Source: Mycolicibacterium sphagni (GTDB lineage: Bacteria; Actinomycetota; Actinomycetes; Mycobacteriales; Mycobacteriaceae). From it: a stretch of DNA of 64,000 nt. The notes beneath the pieces are model-generated. The model was given only the letters and a program-made list of their open reading frames with translations. It was not told where the DNA came from and searched no databases. The stretch is from NCBI RefSeq assembly GCF_013337765.1, contig NZ_VBSB01000012.1:1-64000 (forward strand). Direction: 5' to 3'. This document shows, piece after piece, positions 55,990 through 64,000 of this stretch. The translations under genes were made by a program, and so were the position numbers. Numbering within the stretch: position 1 is the first letter of the stretch; each line of letters opens with the position of its first letter.

Positions 55990-57150
55990 CTATCGCGGCG
56001 CCTTCTTCGCCTCCTGCTCGGCGGCGTGGTCTTCGATGGCCTTGCCGATGGCGTGTGCGGCTCGGTCCACGAACTCCGTCCCGCTTCCGATCACCCAGTC
56101 GCGGGAGGCCTCCGGCCCCTCGACTTGGCCGGTGAAATGCGGCATCACGTACTGCGCGAACAGTTCGTAGCTGTGCAGCTTGGCCGCCGGCGGCGCCCAG
56201 TCGTGATCGAAGAGCAGGAACGCACCGAAGCCCCCGTTGCTCGCCTCGACCAGTTCGGAGATCTTGGCGATGGCGTCGTCGGGCGTGCCGATGACCGCGA
56301 ATCCCGATTCGCGGTTATTGGCGATGATCTCGGTTGCGGTGTCGCCCTGGACCGGGCCCGCGGGCAGGATATGGCTGAAGTAGCGGGAGAACTCGGCGAT
56401 GCCGTACTCGACGTCACGCTCGGCTTGCTCGCGGGTGTCGGCGAGGTGCATCGGCCCGACGAGCCGCCACTTCGAGCGGTCGGCGACGTGGCCGTTTTCG
56501 CGCGCCACGTCCTCCCAGGTGGCCCAGTGGTGGGCGAGAAGGTCCATGCCCTGCTTCGCGGTCGCCGCGATCGACAACATGCCGACGCCATGCTTGCCGG
56601 CGCCACGCGGTCCGGTGGGCGAAAAGGACGCTGCGACAGCGACATCGAAACACGGATCGCTATAGGGCTTCAGCTGCAGGCGTGCGTCTTGAAGGATGAA
56701 TCCGTCGGTGTGCATGGTCACGATCTCGCCGCGCAGCAGCCGCATGATCGCGTCCAGGCACTGCTCCATGCGCGGCCGCTGCTCGTCTGCGGGGATGCCG
56801 AGCATGTGCGCGTCTGACGTCAGCTGGCCTGGCCCACAGCCCAGCATCACCCGGCCGCGAGTGAGGTGATCGAGGAGCACCATGCGGTCGGCCAGCATCA
56901 ACGGATTGTGGTAAGGCAGCGAGCTCACGCCGGTGCCGAGCTTGATGTGTTTGGTGCGCTCCGCGGCAACGGCAATCACGACCTCGGGTGAGGCAATGAT
57001 CTCGAATCCCGCGGAGTGATGCTCGCCGATCCAGGCTTCCTCGAACCCTAGGCGGTCCATCGCCACGATCAGGTCGAGGTCCCGCTCTATCGCCAAAGTG
57101 GGGTTCTGCCCGGCCGGGTGGAAGGGGGCCATGAAACAACCGAAGCGCAT
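55990..57150 (-). CDS. LLM-class (luciferase-like) flavin-dependent monooxygenase
   Basis: 386 residues with the luciferase-like TIM barrel: GFEEAWIGEHHSAGFEIIASPEVVIAVAA, TGVSSLPYHNPLMLADRMVLLDHLTRGRVMLGCGPGQL, and MDLLAHHW. It resembles limonene-monooxygenase-like and other class C flavin or F420 enzymes. Neither the reductase nor the substrate is evident. It lies alone between the convergent cutinase and the sugar-isomerase gene 57 bases upstream. F420 or FMN use cannot be told. Confidence 0.85.
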   Translation of the reverse strand: MRFGCFMAPFHPAGQNPTLAIERDLDLIVAMDRLGFEEAWIGEHHSAGFEIIASPEVVIAVAAERTKHIKLGTGVSSLPYHNPLMLADRMVLLDHLTRGRVMLGCGPGQLTSDAHMLGIPADEQRPRMEQCLDAIMRLLRGEIVTMHTDGFILQDARLQLKPYSDPCFDVAVAASFSPTGPRGAGKHGVGMLSIAATAKQGMDLLAHHWATWEDVARENGHVADRSKWRLVGPMHLADTREQAERDVEYGIAEFSRYFSHILPAGPVQGDTATEIIANNRESGFAVIGTPDDAIAKISELVEASNGGFGAFLLFDHDWAPPAAKLHSYELFAQYVMPHFTGQVEGPEASRDWVIGSGTEFVDRAAHAIGKAIEDHAAEQEAKKAPR

Positions 57151-57206
57151 ACGCCCGCACGCTACCGGGTGAGCACCGAGTTCAGGGCGAGCAGTGACTC
57201 ATCTGC

Positions 57207-57674
57207 CTACTGAGCTTCGGGCACCATTTCGTAGTCACAGATCGCGGCAACTTTGTCCGCGGATGCCGACTCCGGGTCGAACTCGTATCCCAGCCATTCG
57301 GCTGCCAGGCGGCGGGCCAGCTCGATACCGATGACGCGCTGACCAAAGCACAGCACCTGAGCGTTATTGCTCAGGACCGCCCGTTCCACCGAGAAGCTGT
57401 CGTGGGCGGTGACCGCGCGGATCCCGGGAACCTTGTTGGCGCTGATCGCCACACCGAGGCCGGTTCCGCACACCAACAAGGCTCGATCGGCCCGGCCGTC
57501 GGCGATCATTCGCGCGGCGTTCACCGCGACGTGGGGATAGGCGGTGTGCTCGTCGTGACCCACGCCGACATCGACGACAGCGCTCACCCGAGGATCCGCT
57601 CGCAGATCGCGCAGCAGAATGTCTTTGTAGTCCAGGCCGGCGTCATCGCTGCCGACCACCACGCGCAGGCTCAT
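57207..57674 (-). CDS. RpiB/LacAB-family sugar-phosphate isomerase, tetrose-type (DerI/EryI-like)
   Basis: 155 residues from the ATG at 57674, which overlaps the kinase stop (ATGA). The RpiB fold is seen in VVVGSDDAGLDYKDIL, with the catalytic Cys69 in LLVCGTGLGVAISANK and HDSFSVERAVLSNNAQVL. The usual GSDHAG is changed to GSDDAG. Paralogues in M. smegmatis (DerI) isomerise D-erythrulose 4-phosphate to D-erythrose 4-phosphate. Here it sits with a DhaK-type kinase and other tetrose-like enzymes, so that role is likely. Confidence 0.85.
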   Translation of the reverse strand: MSLRVVVGSDDAGLDYKDILLRDLRADPRVSAVVDVGVGHDEHTAYPHVAVNAARMIADGRADRALLVCGTGLGVAISANKVPGIRAVTAHDSFSVERAVLSNNAQVLCFGQRVIGIELARRLAAEWLGYEFDPESASADKVAAICDYEMVPEAQ

Positions 57675-59392
57675 TGCTTGTTCTCCTCGATCAGATCGGC
57701 GACGGTGTGAATACACATCGCCAGCGAGATGGCGCCGGCATCGGGTGTTCCGACGCTGCGTTCAGCTAGCGGCCGGGCGCGACCCACTTTGGGCCGCAGC
57801 TCCGCGGTTTCGGCGGCGGCCTTCTGGGCGACCTCGACGGATGCCAACCACGCGGTGCGCCAGTCGTTTCCGTCAGAGACCGCATCGTCGACGGCGTCGA
57901 CGAATGGGCCGAGCGCGTCGAGCATGGTCTTGTCGCCGGGTCGGGCACCGCCGAGTGCGATCAGGGCGTCGTGGCCGGCACGCAGCGCGGCCGCCACGTC
58001 GTGATCACTGGGTGTGCCGGTATCGCCCAGACGTTGCGCGGCCGCGGCCAGCGCCGCACCCCACAGCACACCGGACGTGCCACCGGCTTTGGCCGCCCAG
58101 GATTCGCCGGCTGCGGTCAGCACCGCGGCAGTCCCGCCGCCCTGTTCGGATGTCGTCGCGGCCGCGATGCGGGCGGCCGTCGTGCCCTTGACCATGCCGC
58201 GGCCGTGATCGCCGTCGCCGGCGACGGCATCGATACGACCGAGTTCGTCCTCGGCCGCCGTCATCTGCGTTGCAATCGCTGAAAGCCCCTGGGCGACCAG
58301 CGATCCGCACGTCTGCGATGCGTGGTCGGCCGTCGCCACCACGACGCTGGCCGATGCTTCTTCGTCAGTTGCGCGCCGTGCACCCGTTGCCTGGCTCGTC
58401 TGGCCCTTGCGATAGGCGGGTGTGTCGGCGGGGGATGTCCACAACCGCTCGAGTTCCTCGTCGAGCCACATCACCGTCAGCGAGCACCCGGCCATGTCGA
58501 GGCTGGTGACCAGTTCGCCCACTTCCGGTTGAACCACGGTGTGCCCGGACTCTGCGAGCAGAGCCGACACCGTCTTCCACACCACGAAGAGTTCTTCGTA
58601 CTTGGTGCGGCCGAGCCCGTTGAGGATGACCGCGACTCGATCGGATGCATCCGTTGGCTTTTCGGCCAAGACGCCGGAGACCAGCATTGCGGCGAGATCA
58701 GTTGCGCTGGGCATGGAATGGCTTGATACGCCGGGCTCACCGTGGATGCCCAACCCCAGATCCATCGAGCCCGCGGCCACGGTGAACAGCGGACGGTCGG
58801 CGCCGGGCATGGTGCAACCGTCGAATGCCACGCCGAGCGTGCGGGTTCGGGCGTTCGCTTTGATGGCAACCCGTTCGACGTCGTCGAGGTCGGCTCCTTC
58901 CTCGGCGATCGCGCTGGCGGTGCGGAACACCGTGAAGTCGCCGGCAATACCGCGCCGTTTGGTGATATCGGCGGGTGCGGCGCTGGCGATGTCGTCGGTG
59001 ACCGGGATGTAGCGAGCGTCGATACCTTCGCGGCGCAATTGTTCAACTGCCAGACCGAAATTCATCACATCGCCGGCGTAGTTGCCGGTGAGCAGCAGCA
59101 CGCCGGAGTCACCGTGTGCGGCACGGGAGACCGAAGCGGCTTCTCGTGCCGACGGCGAGGTGAAGATGTTCCCGACGACGGCGCCGTCGGCGAATCCCTG
59201 GCCGACGACACCGCAGAACGCGGGGTAGTGGCCTGATCCGCCGCCGACCACCACCGCGACCTTGCCGGGTGCCGTCTCGCAGGCACGCACGACTCCGCCG
59301 GGAACGCCGACGACATAGGACGAGTTGGCATCGAGGAAGCCCGCAAGCATGTCCTCGGTGAACGTCGCGGGATCGTTGAAGAGTCGTGTCAT
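57671..59392 (-). CDS. DhaK-DhaL fused ketose kinase, erythrulose-type
   Basis: 573 residues from the ATG at 59392. The DhaK domain (about 1-330) has VGGGSGHYPAFCG and the covalent-substrate His in LGIHGEPGV. The DhaL ATP-binding domain (about 370-573) has VAGDGDHGRGMVKGTT and WAAKAGGTSGVLWG. Single-chain DhaK-DhaL kinases phosphorylate dihydroxyacetone or tetruloses such as L- or D-erythrulose. Neighbours (RpiB-like isomerase, TIM-barrel isomerase, split transketolase) favour a tetrulose. It is 28 bases after the SDR and overlaps the isomerase gene. Confidence 0.88.
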   Translation of the reverse strand: MTRLFNDPATFTEDMLAGFLDANSSYVVGVPGGVVRACETAPGKVAVVVGGGSGHYPAFCGVVGQGFADGAVVGNIFTSPSAREAASVSRAAHGDSGVLLLTGNYAGDVMNFGLAVEQLRREGIDARYIPVTDDIASAAPADITKRRGIAGDFTVFRTASAIAEEGADLDDVERVAIKANARTRTLGVAFDGCTMPGADRPLFTVAAGSMDLGLGIHGEPGVSSHSMPSATDLAAMLVSGVLAEKPTDASDRVAVILNGLGRTKYEELFVVWKTVSALLAESGHTVVQPEVGELVTSLDMAGCSLTVMWLDEELERLWTSPADTPAYRKGQTSQATGARRATDEEASASVVVATADHASQTCGSLVAQGLSAIATQMTAAEDELGRIDAVAGDGDHGRGMVKGTTAARIAAATTSEQGGGTAAVLTAAGESWAAKAGGTSGVLWGAALAAAAQRLGDTGTPSDHDVAAALRAGHDALIALGGARPGDKTMLDALGPFVDAVDDAVSDGNDWRTAWLASVEVAQKAAAETAELRPKVGRARPLAERSVGTPDAGAISLAMCIHTVADLIEENKQ

Positions 59393-59420
59393 GGTGGCAC
59401 CGTGCCTTCGTTGGCGTGGG

Positions 59421-60197
59421 TCAGTGAATGTGGCTGCCGCCGTTGATATCAACGGTGGTTCCGGTCAAATATGCAGCGTCCTCGGTGGACAGGAAGGTGA
59501 TCACAGCTGCGATTTCTTCGGTGGTGGCGGTGCGGCCGACGGGGATATCGGCGGCCAGCTTGGCCTCCTGCTCGTCGGTGGAGCCAACCCGGATGTTGGT
59601 ATCGACAGCGCCCGGTGTGACGGCATTGACGGTCACCCCGGTCGCGGCGATCTCACGGGCCAGGGATTTGGTGAAGCCCAGGATGGCGGCCTTGGCCGAG
59701 GAATACGGCACCTTGCCGAATACGCCGCCGCCGCGCTGGGCGCTCACCGATGACATGTTCACGATCCGGCCCCAGCCCGCCTCGATCATGTCCGGCAGGA
59801 ACGCCTTGGTGACCAGGTAGGTCCCGGTGGCGTTGACCGCCATCACGGTGTTCCACAGCTCGAGGGTGGTCTCCAGGAACGGCACCGGTGACGTGATGCC
59901 CGCGATGTTGGCCAGGGCGCCGACAGGTGGCAGATTGCCGGAGGCCACCTCGGCGGCAACGGCGTCATACGCGCTGGCGACCGACTCTTCGCTCGTGACG
60001 TCGATTGCGTGGCCGAATGCCGGTACGGCGTACTGGTTTCCGATATCGGCCGCCACTTTGGCGGACTTCTCGCCGTCGAGGTCGAGGATCACCACGGCCC
60101 AGCCTTCACGGGCATACCGTTGCGCGACAGTCATGCCGATTCCCCGGTCGGAGGTGGCGCCAGTGACGATTGCGGTCCGTGCGATGTTGTTGCTCAT
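59421..60197 (-). CDS. SDR dehydrogenase of the tetrose cluster
   Basis: 258 residues, ordinary short-chain dehydrogenase without the mycofactocin insert: cofactor motif VTGATSDRGIGMTVA, LDLD after beta2, NIAG, MSSVSA and catalytic Tyr-Lys in YSSAKA. The Asp after beta2 favours NAD. It probably oxidises a polyol such as threitol to the ketose that the kinase phosphorylates. It is expressed with the TIM-barrel isomerase (15-base gap) and the kinase. Confidence 0.88.
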   Translation of the reverse strand: MSNNIARTAIVTGATSDRGIGMTVAQRYAREGWAVVILDLDGEKSAKVAADIGNQYAVPAFGHAIDVTSEESVASAYDAVAAEVASGNLPPVGALANIAGITSPVPFLETTLELWNTVMAVNATGTYLVTKAFLPDMIEAGWGRIVNMSSVSAQRGGGVFGKVPYSSAKAAILGFTKSLAREIAATGVTVNAVTPGAVDTNIRVGSTDEQEAKLAADIPVGRTATTEEIAAVITFLSTEDAAYLTGTTVDINGGSHIH

Positions 60198-60212
60198 TGC
60201 TTGTCTCTTCCT

Positions 60213-61055
60213 TTAGATGAGGTCGGAAATCAGTTGTGCGGCAAAGGCGGCCGCGGCGGGCCGTTCGTCATCGGTGATGTCTCGGGTTTCCAGCTCGAGC
60301 GCGAAGTGGCCGGCGAAGCCCGCGTCAGCCAGTGCCTTGAGTCCGCGGGCGAAGTCGACGGCGCCGTTACCGACGGACAGGTTGATGTTTCCGGGAACCG
60401 CGTCGCGGATGTGGACGTGGCTGATGAGCCGGCCGAATCGGCTGACGAAGTCGACCGGGTCGCCGCCCGATGCGACGATGTGACTGAAATCCATGACGAC
60501 ACCGACCTGACCGGCGATGCGGTCCGTGAGGTGTTGCGCGCGTTCGATGTTGAAGCAGAGTCGGTGAAAGTGCAGTGACTCGACCCATAGTTCGACACCG
60601 TGCTCGCCGGCGACGCGGGCCGTGCCAACCAGCTCGGTTGCGATCAGGTCGAGGTCAGAGTCCAGTGACTCGACAGGCTCGTGGTCGATTGCGCCGCAGG
60701 GCAGCACCAGGGCGCGTGCGCCGGTCGCCACGGCGAGCGCCAACAGCATGCCGAGATGTCCTTGGCGCCGGACTCGCGGTCCTTTGCCGAGTGGAACGTT
60801 GAGGTCGCCGATGTCGGCGTTGATGGAACGGACGGCCAATCCTGATTCGGCGACCGTGGCCGAGACGGCTTCGACCGCGGCGCCATCCAGGACGTAGGGG
60901 ACGTGATCGCACACCCCGGGCAGCGCGCCCAGGTCGATTTCGGTGAAGCCGAGGCCGGCGATGGTCGTCAATGCCTGGTCGAGCGGTTGATGCCGAAAGG
61001 TGATCGTCGAACACCCCAACCGGGCGTCGACGTGTGGCGGGAAATCGGCGCTCAT
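60213..61055 (-). CDS. Xylose-isomerase-like TIM-barrel isomerase/epimerase (LerI/EryH-like)
   Basis: 280 residues from the ATG at 61055. It belongs to the AP-endonuclease-2 / sugar isomerase superfamily: GCSTITFRHQPLDQALTTIAGLGF, the metal Glu in ELWVESLHFHRLC, His in DFSHIVASGGD, HVHIRDA and LELETRD. In the M. smegmatis erythritol/L-threitol pathway, LerI of this fold converts L-erythrulose 1-phosphate to D-erythrulose 4-phosphate. It is the first gene of the minus-strand half of the cluster. Its promoter lies in the operator-rich 212-base gap before the transporter. Confidence 0.83.
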   Translation of the reverse strand: MSADFPPHVDARLGCSTITFRHQPLDQALTTIAGLGFTEIDLGALPGVCDHVPYVLDGAAVEAVSATVAESGLAVRSINADIGDLNVPLGKGPRVRRQGHLGMLLALAVATGARALVLPCGAIDHEPVESLDSDLDLIATELVGTARVAGEHGVELWVESLHFHRLCFNIERAQHLTDRIAGQVGVVMDFSHIVASGGDPVDFVSRFGRLISHVHIRDAVPGNINLSVGNGAVDFARGLKALADAGFAGHFALELETRDITDDERPAAAAFAAQLISDLI

Positions 61056-61103
61056 CGCGGGGTCCTCAATCGGCTGGGGTTGTGATGACGGCCACACTAC
61101 GTC

Positions 61104-61213
61104 GTCAACTGTTAACAGTCAACTACCGACGGTGAATGTATGTTGACTGTTGACAATGAGATGTGGGCGGGGTCACACTGGGTGACGTACCGCACTGTTG
61201 ACGGTTAACAGTG
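61104..61213. promoter_or_regulatory. Operator array in the divergent tetrose-cluster promoter
   Basis: Three copies of an ACTGTTAAC-type half-site motif occur. ACTGTT-AACAGT is a perfect 12-bp palindrome at 61108-61119 within GTCAAC repeats at 61104-61123. TGTTGACTGTTGACAA lies at 61141-61156. CACTGTTGA-CGG-TTAACAGTG lies at 61193-61213, 8 of 9 arm matches. They face both the isomerase and transporter genes. No regulator gene is visible in the window. Confidence 0.75.
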
Positions 61214-61267
61214 ATGGAACCGCCCGTTAGACGCCCAGCTAGACGAGGATTTGAAAGGATCATCACC

Positions 61268-62611
61268 ATGAGCGATGACGCTCTGAAAATGAGAGGTCCG
61301 GTGCACGGCACGGCGCAGGCCAAGCGCGTAGCAATCGGATCCGGCGTCGGCGCGGTCATTGAGACCTATGACTTCATAGGCTTCGGTACCGCAGCCGCGC
61401 TGTACTTCGGCCACGCGTTCTTCCCGAACTCCAGCCCCGTCGCGGGCACGCTGGCAGCGTTCGCCACTCTCGGCGTCGGCTTCGCGGCCCGGCCCATCGG
61501 CGGCATCATCGGCGGGCACCTCGGCGACAAGCTCGGCCGCAAACCGGTGCTGGTCGCATCGCTGATCGTCATGGGCTTGGCCACGTTCGCCATTGGCCTT
61601 CTGCCCACCTATGCAGCCGTCGGTGTGTTGGCTCCGATCCTGCTGGTGTCGGTTCGCATCGTTCAGGGCCTCGCCTTCGGTGCCGAGTGGGGCGGGGCGA
61701 TCTTGATGAGCTACGAACACGCGCCGTGGAAGGCGAAGGGCCGCTACACCGGCATCGTGCAGGCCGGCTTCCCCGTCGGGCTGCTCTTGGCCAACTTGGT
61801 GTTCCTCGTCAGCGTCCACCTCGGTGGGGACTGGGCTTGGCGGGTGCCGTTCCTGGCGAGCATCCTGCTCGTCATCGTAGGCTTGATCATCCGGGCACGA
61901 GTTCCGGAGTCACCGGTCTTCGAGGACGTCAAGGACGCCGGCACGATCGAGAAATGGCCCATCGTGGAGGTCGTCAAGAGCGATTGGCGAAGCATCCTGC
62001 GTGGCATCGGACTTCGTATCGCCGAGACCGCGGGCTATGCCGTTTCCATTACCTACATGATCAGCTACCTGAAGAACGCTCACCTCGCGACCAGCACGCA
62101 AACCCTTGTGGCGCTGTGCATTGCATCCTTCTTGGGGATCTTCGCGACCATGGCATGGGCTCGGCTGACGGACAGGGTGGGACGACGCCCGGTCTACATT
62201 TGGGTCTGCGCCTTCGGTATCCCATTCGGCGTGCTGATGTTCATGTTGGTCAATACCGGCTTCCTGCTGTTGATCATCGCCACCTTCGCCGTCGCCTACG
62301 GCGTGTGCCAGAACGCATTGGCCGGCGCCCAGGGTGCATGGTTCCCGGAGCTGTTCGCCGCGAACACCCGTGCATCGGGAGCATCACTGGCATACCAGGT
62401 TTCGGCAATGGTGTCCGGATTCACGCCCTTCATCACCACCCTGCTCTTCGAGGGCTTCGGGTGGATCGGTCCGGCGCTGCTGTTCTCCGGTTACGCCGCG
62501 ATCGGCCTGTGGGCGGCGCTGTCCACTCGCGAGACGTGGGGCAAGCGGGAGCGCCAGCTCGCGGATGAGGCCGCGGCCGCCACGCCCATGCCTCATGCGC
62601 TGGCCGCCTGA
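61268..62611 (+). CDS. MHS-family MFS transporter
   Basis: 447 residues from the ATG at 61268 with GAAAGGA upstream. About 12 transmembrane segments are expected, starting GSGVGAVIETYDFIGFGTAAAL. The family motif GGHLGDKLGRKPVLV follows helix 2, and a large central loop carries ESPVFEDVKDAGTIEKW. This is the metabolite:H+ symporter group, importing polyols or organic acids. Divergent from the isomerase/kinase genes and overlapping the transketolase by TGATG, it is the likely uptake step for the tetrose cluster. Confidence 0.9.
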   Translation: MSDDALKMRGPVHGTAQAKRVAIGSGVGAVIETYDFIGFGTAAALYFGHAFFPNSSPVAGTLAAFATLGVGFAARPIGGIIGGHLGDKLGRKPVLVASLIVMGLATFAIGLLPTYAAVGVLAPILLVSVRIVQGLAFGAEWGGAILMSYEHAPWKAKGRYTGIVQAGFPVGLLLANLVFLVSVHLGGDWAWRVPFLASILLVIVGLIIRARVPESPVFEDVKDAGTIEKWPIVEVVKSDWRSILRGIGLRIAETAGYAVSITYMISYLKNAHLATSTQTLVALCIASFLGIFATMAWARLTDRVGRRPVYIWVCAFGIPFGVLMFMLVNTGFLLLIIATFAVAYGVCQNALAGAQGAWFPELFAANTRASGASLAYQVSAMVSGFTPFITTLLFEGFGWIGPALLFSGYAAIGLWAALSTRETWGKRERQLADEAAAATPMPHALAA

Positions 62612-63444
62612 TGCGCGCGGCGAAGGTGGCCGAGGCTGCCTACCGGATGCGTCATCATGTGCTCGACATGGGGGAGGCGCAGGGCCAAGGCTATGTCGGA
62701 CAGGCGCTCGGCGCCGCTGACATGCTGGCCACGGTCTACGTCGATCAGCTGCGCTACCGGGCCGACGACCCGCACTGGGCCGGCCGTGACCGGTTCCTGC
62801 TGTCGACCGGACACTATGCGATCGGGCTCTACGCCGCACTCGCCGAGGCCGGCATCATCGACACCGCGGAACTGAGTAGCTACGGCTCGGATGGATCACG
62901 GCTGCCGATGTCGGGAATGGCAAGTTACACACCGGGAATGGAGATATCAGGTGGCTCGCTGGGGCACGGCCTGACGGTCGCAGTCGGAATGGCGCTCGGT
63001 TTGCGCCACCAGGGCTCTTTGTCACGGGTGATCAACTTCCTCTCCGATGGCGAGCTCGACGAGGGTTCGACCTGGGAGGCCGCCATGGGTGCTTCGCACC
63101 ACAGGTTGGGAAGGCTTACCGCGATGGTCGACATCAACGCGCTGCAGGCCGACGGTCCCACCGCCGGGGTGTTGCGCACCGAACCGGTGACGGACAAGTG
63201 GTCCGCGTGCGGGTGGTACACCCAGCGAGTGGACGGCAACGATATCGGCGCACTACTCGCCGCGTTCGACAGCATTGCCGATTCGGATCCCGATATCCCG
63301 TCGGTCATCCTGTGCGACACCAAGATCGGCCGCGGTGTGCCGTTGTTGGAGACCCGTGAGAAAGCGCATTTCATGCGCATCGACGCTGACGAATGGCAGA
63401 TCTGCCGCGATCAGCTGACCGCAAGCCAAGGAGTATCCGCATGA
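62611..63444 (+). CDS. Transketolase, N-terminal (TPP-binding) half
   Basis: 277 residues, ATG overlapping the transporter stop. The N-terminal transketolase half shows RFLLSTGHYAIGLYAALAEAG, SGGSLGHGLTVAVGMALG and the TPP-Mg site FLSDGELDEGSTWEA with VDINALQADG. Single-chain transketolases are split in this cluster into two genes, as in many archaea and some bacterial sugar operons. It feeds erythrose 4-phosphate from the pathway into the pentose phosphate pool or reverses it (inference). The stop overlaps the next start. Confidence 0.92.
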   Translation: MRAAKVAEAAYRMRHHVLDMGEAQGQGYVGQALGAADMLATVYVDQLRYRADDPHWAGRDRFLLSTGHYAIGLYAALAEAGIIDTAELSSYGSDGSRLPMSGMASYTPGMEISGGSLGHGLTVAVGMALGLRHQGSLSRVINFLSDGELDEGSTWEAAMGASHHRLGRLTAMVDINALQADGPTAGVLRTEPVTDKWSACGWYTQRVDGNDIGALLAAFDSIADSDPDIPSVILCDTKIGRGVPLLETREKAHFMRIDADEWQICRDQLTASQGVSA

Positions 63445-64000
63445 CATCCGTTGCACCGCTGCGTACGTCGGCGATGATCGCCTCGTTCGCCGACCCCGGG
63501 CAGAAGACCACATCGGCCCCCTTCGGGCATGCTCTGGTCAAGGCGGCGCACGCCGACGACCGGATCGTCGGCCTGACCGCCGATCTCGGCAAGTACACCG
63601 ATATGCACATCTTCGCCAACGAGTTCCCAGACCGGTTCTTCCAGATGGGGATGGCCGAACAGTTGTTGTTCGGGGCCGCGGCGGGCCTGGCTGAGACGGG
63701 CCTGGTGCCCTTCGCCTCGACCTACTCGGTTTTCGCGGCCCGCCGCGCGTACGACTTCATCTGCCTCGATATCGCCGAGCCCGGACTCAACGTCAACATC
63801 GTGGGTGGGCTGCCGGGTTTGACGACCGGCTATGGGCCGTCCCACCAGGCGACCGAGGATATCGCGATCTTCCGCGGCATCCCTGGCCTGACGATCGTCG
63901 ATCCGTGCGACTCGGTCGATATCGAGCAGGCGGTGCCGCAGCTGGCTGATCATCCGGGGCCGACGTATCTGCGCCTGCTGCGCGGGAACGTGCCGACCGT
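63441..64000 (+). CDS. Transketolase, C-terminal (pyrimidine-binding) half, truncated by the window edge
   Basis: 186 residues visible from the ATG at 63441 (MTSVAPLRTS), ATGA overlap with the N half. The PYR domain reads VGLTADLGKYTDMHIFANEFPDRFFQMGMAEQLLFGAAAG with the cofactor-activating Glu in MAEQ. PFASTYSVFAARRAYDF and GYGPSHQATEDIAIFRG follow. The remainder, including the C-terminal domain, is beyond the right edge. It completes the split transketolase. Confidence 0.92.
   Translation, partial: MTSVAPLRTSAMIASFADPGQKTTSAPFGHALVKAAHADDRIVGLTADLGKYTDMHIFANEFPDRFFQMGMAEQLLFGAAAGLAETGLVPFASTYSVFAARRAYDFICLDIAEPGLNVNIVGGLPGLTTGYGPSHQATEDIAIFRGIPGLTIVDPCDSVDIEQAVPQLADHPGPTYLRLLRGNVPT

Noticed and set aside
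1..64000. Insertion sequences, transposases or phage integrases
   Set aside because: None of the readable proteins carries a DDE or integrase motif, and no flanking inverted repeats were seen.

Overview
This window is chromosomal DNA from a mycobacterium, most likely a fast-growing environmental Mycolicibacterium-type species. The evidence is high GC with dense coding, an antigen 85 mycolyltransferase, a cyclopropane/mycolic acid synthase, a cutinase-like protein, mycofactocin-type short-chain dehydrogenases, a PGRS-like glycine-rich protein, a tmRNA with the tag ADSNQRDYALAA, and the prfB / MscS-like / ftsE-ftsX / smpB / ssrA block. It opens inside nuoA (minus strand), preceded by its usual neighbour, a Rv3143-like receiver protein. 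The next recognisable piece of that mycobacterial neighbourhood, the fadE23/fadE24 pair, lies only at 26.7-29.4 kb. The roughly 25 kb between reads as an accessory catabolic segment.

Layout. (1) 0.7-4.9 kb, minus: YceI, SnoaL-like, DUF6285-like, APH-type kinase, acyl-CoA dehydrogenase and a TetR regulator. (2) 5.0-6.3 kb: mycolic acid cyclopropane synthase and an S4 RNA-binding protein. (3) 6.4-10.8 kb, minus: a four-gene overlapping operon (homogentisate dioxygenase-like cupin, alpha/beta hydrolase, CaiB CoA-transferase, HMG-CoA-lyase-like). Its promoter/operator is nearly identical to that of the TetR in (1). (4) 11-12 kb: antigen 85. (5) 12-22.3 kb: two catabolic modules with three mycofactocin-type SDRs, two aldehyde dehydrogenases, a double CMD protein, a [3Fe-4S] ferredoxin and a P450. 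Each has its own TetR and palindromic operator. (6) 22.3-35 kb: PaiB-like flavoprotein, molybdopterin oxidoreductase, MarR/aldo-keto reductase pair, fadE23/24, P450, hisN, TetR/MFS pair, fprA. (7) 35.3-44.3 kb: conserved core from prfB to ssrA, interrupted by a sulfotransferase/DUF1214/TetR operon. (8) 44.3-55 kb: an HTH protein after the tmRNA, the PGRS protein, two sulfatases, a lactonase-like MBL protein, CMD, VOC and TetR. (9) 55-57 kb: cutinase and a luciferase-like monooxygenase. (10) 57.2-64 kb: a divergent cluster (RpiB-like isomerase, DhaK-DhaL kinase, SDR, TIM-barrel isomerase facing an MHS transporter and a split transketolase). It fits catabolism of a four-carbon polyol or ketose via erythrose 4-phosphate; that substrate is inferred from the gene set.

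Regulation is unusually readable. Almost every TetR/MarR gene sits beside a palindrome that fits as its own operator. Several genes have a -10 hexamer 6-8 bases before the start codon, as in leaderless mycobacterial transcripts. Two genes (the MarR regulator and the EamA transporter) appear to need non-standard start codons. No insertion sequence, CRISPR array or tRNA gene was seen. The tmRNA is the only structured RNA found.
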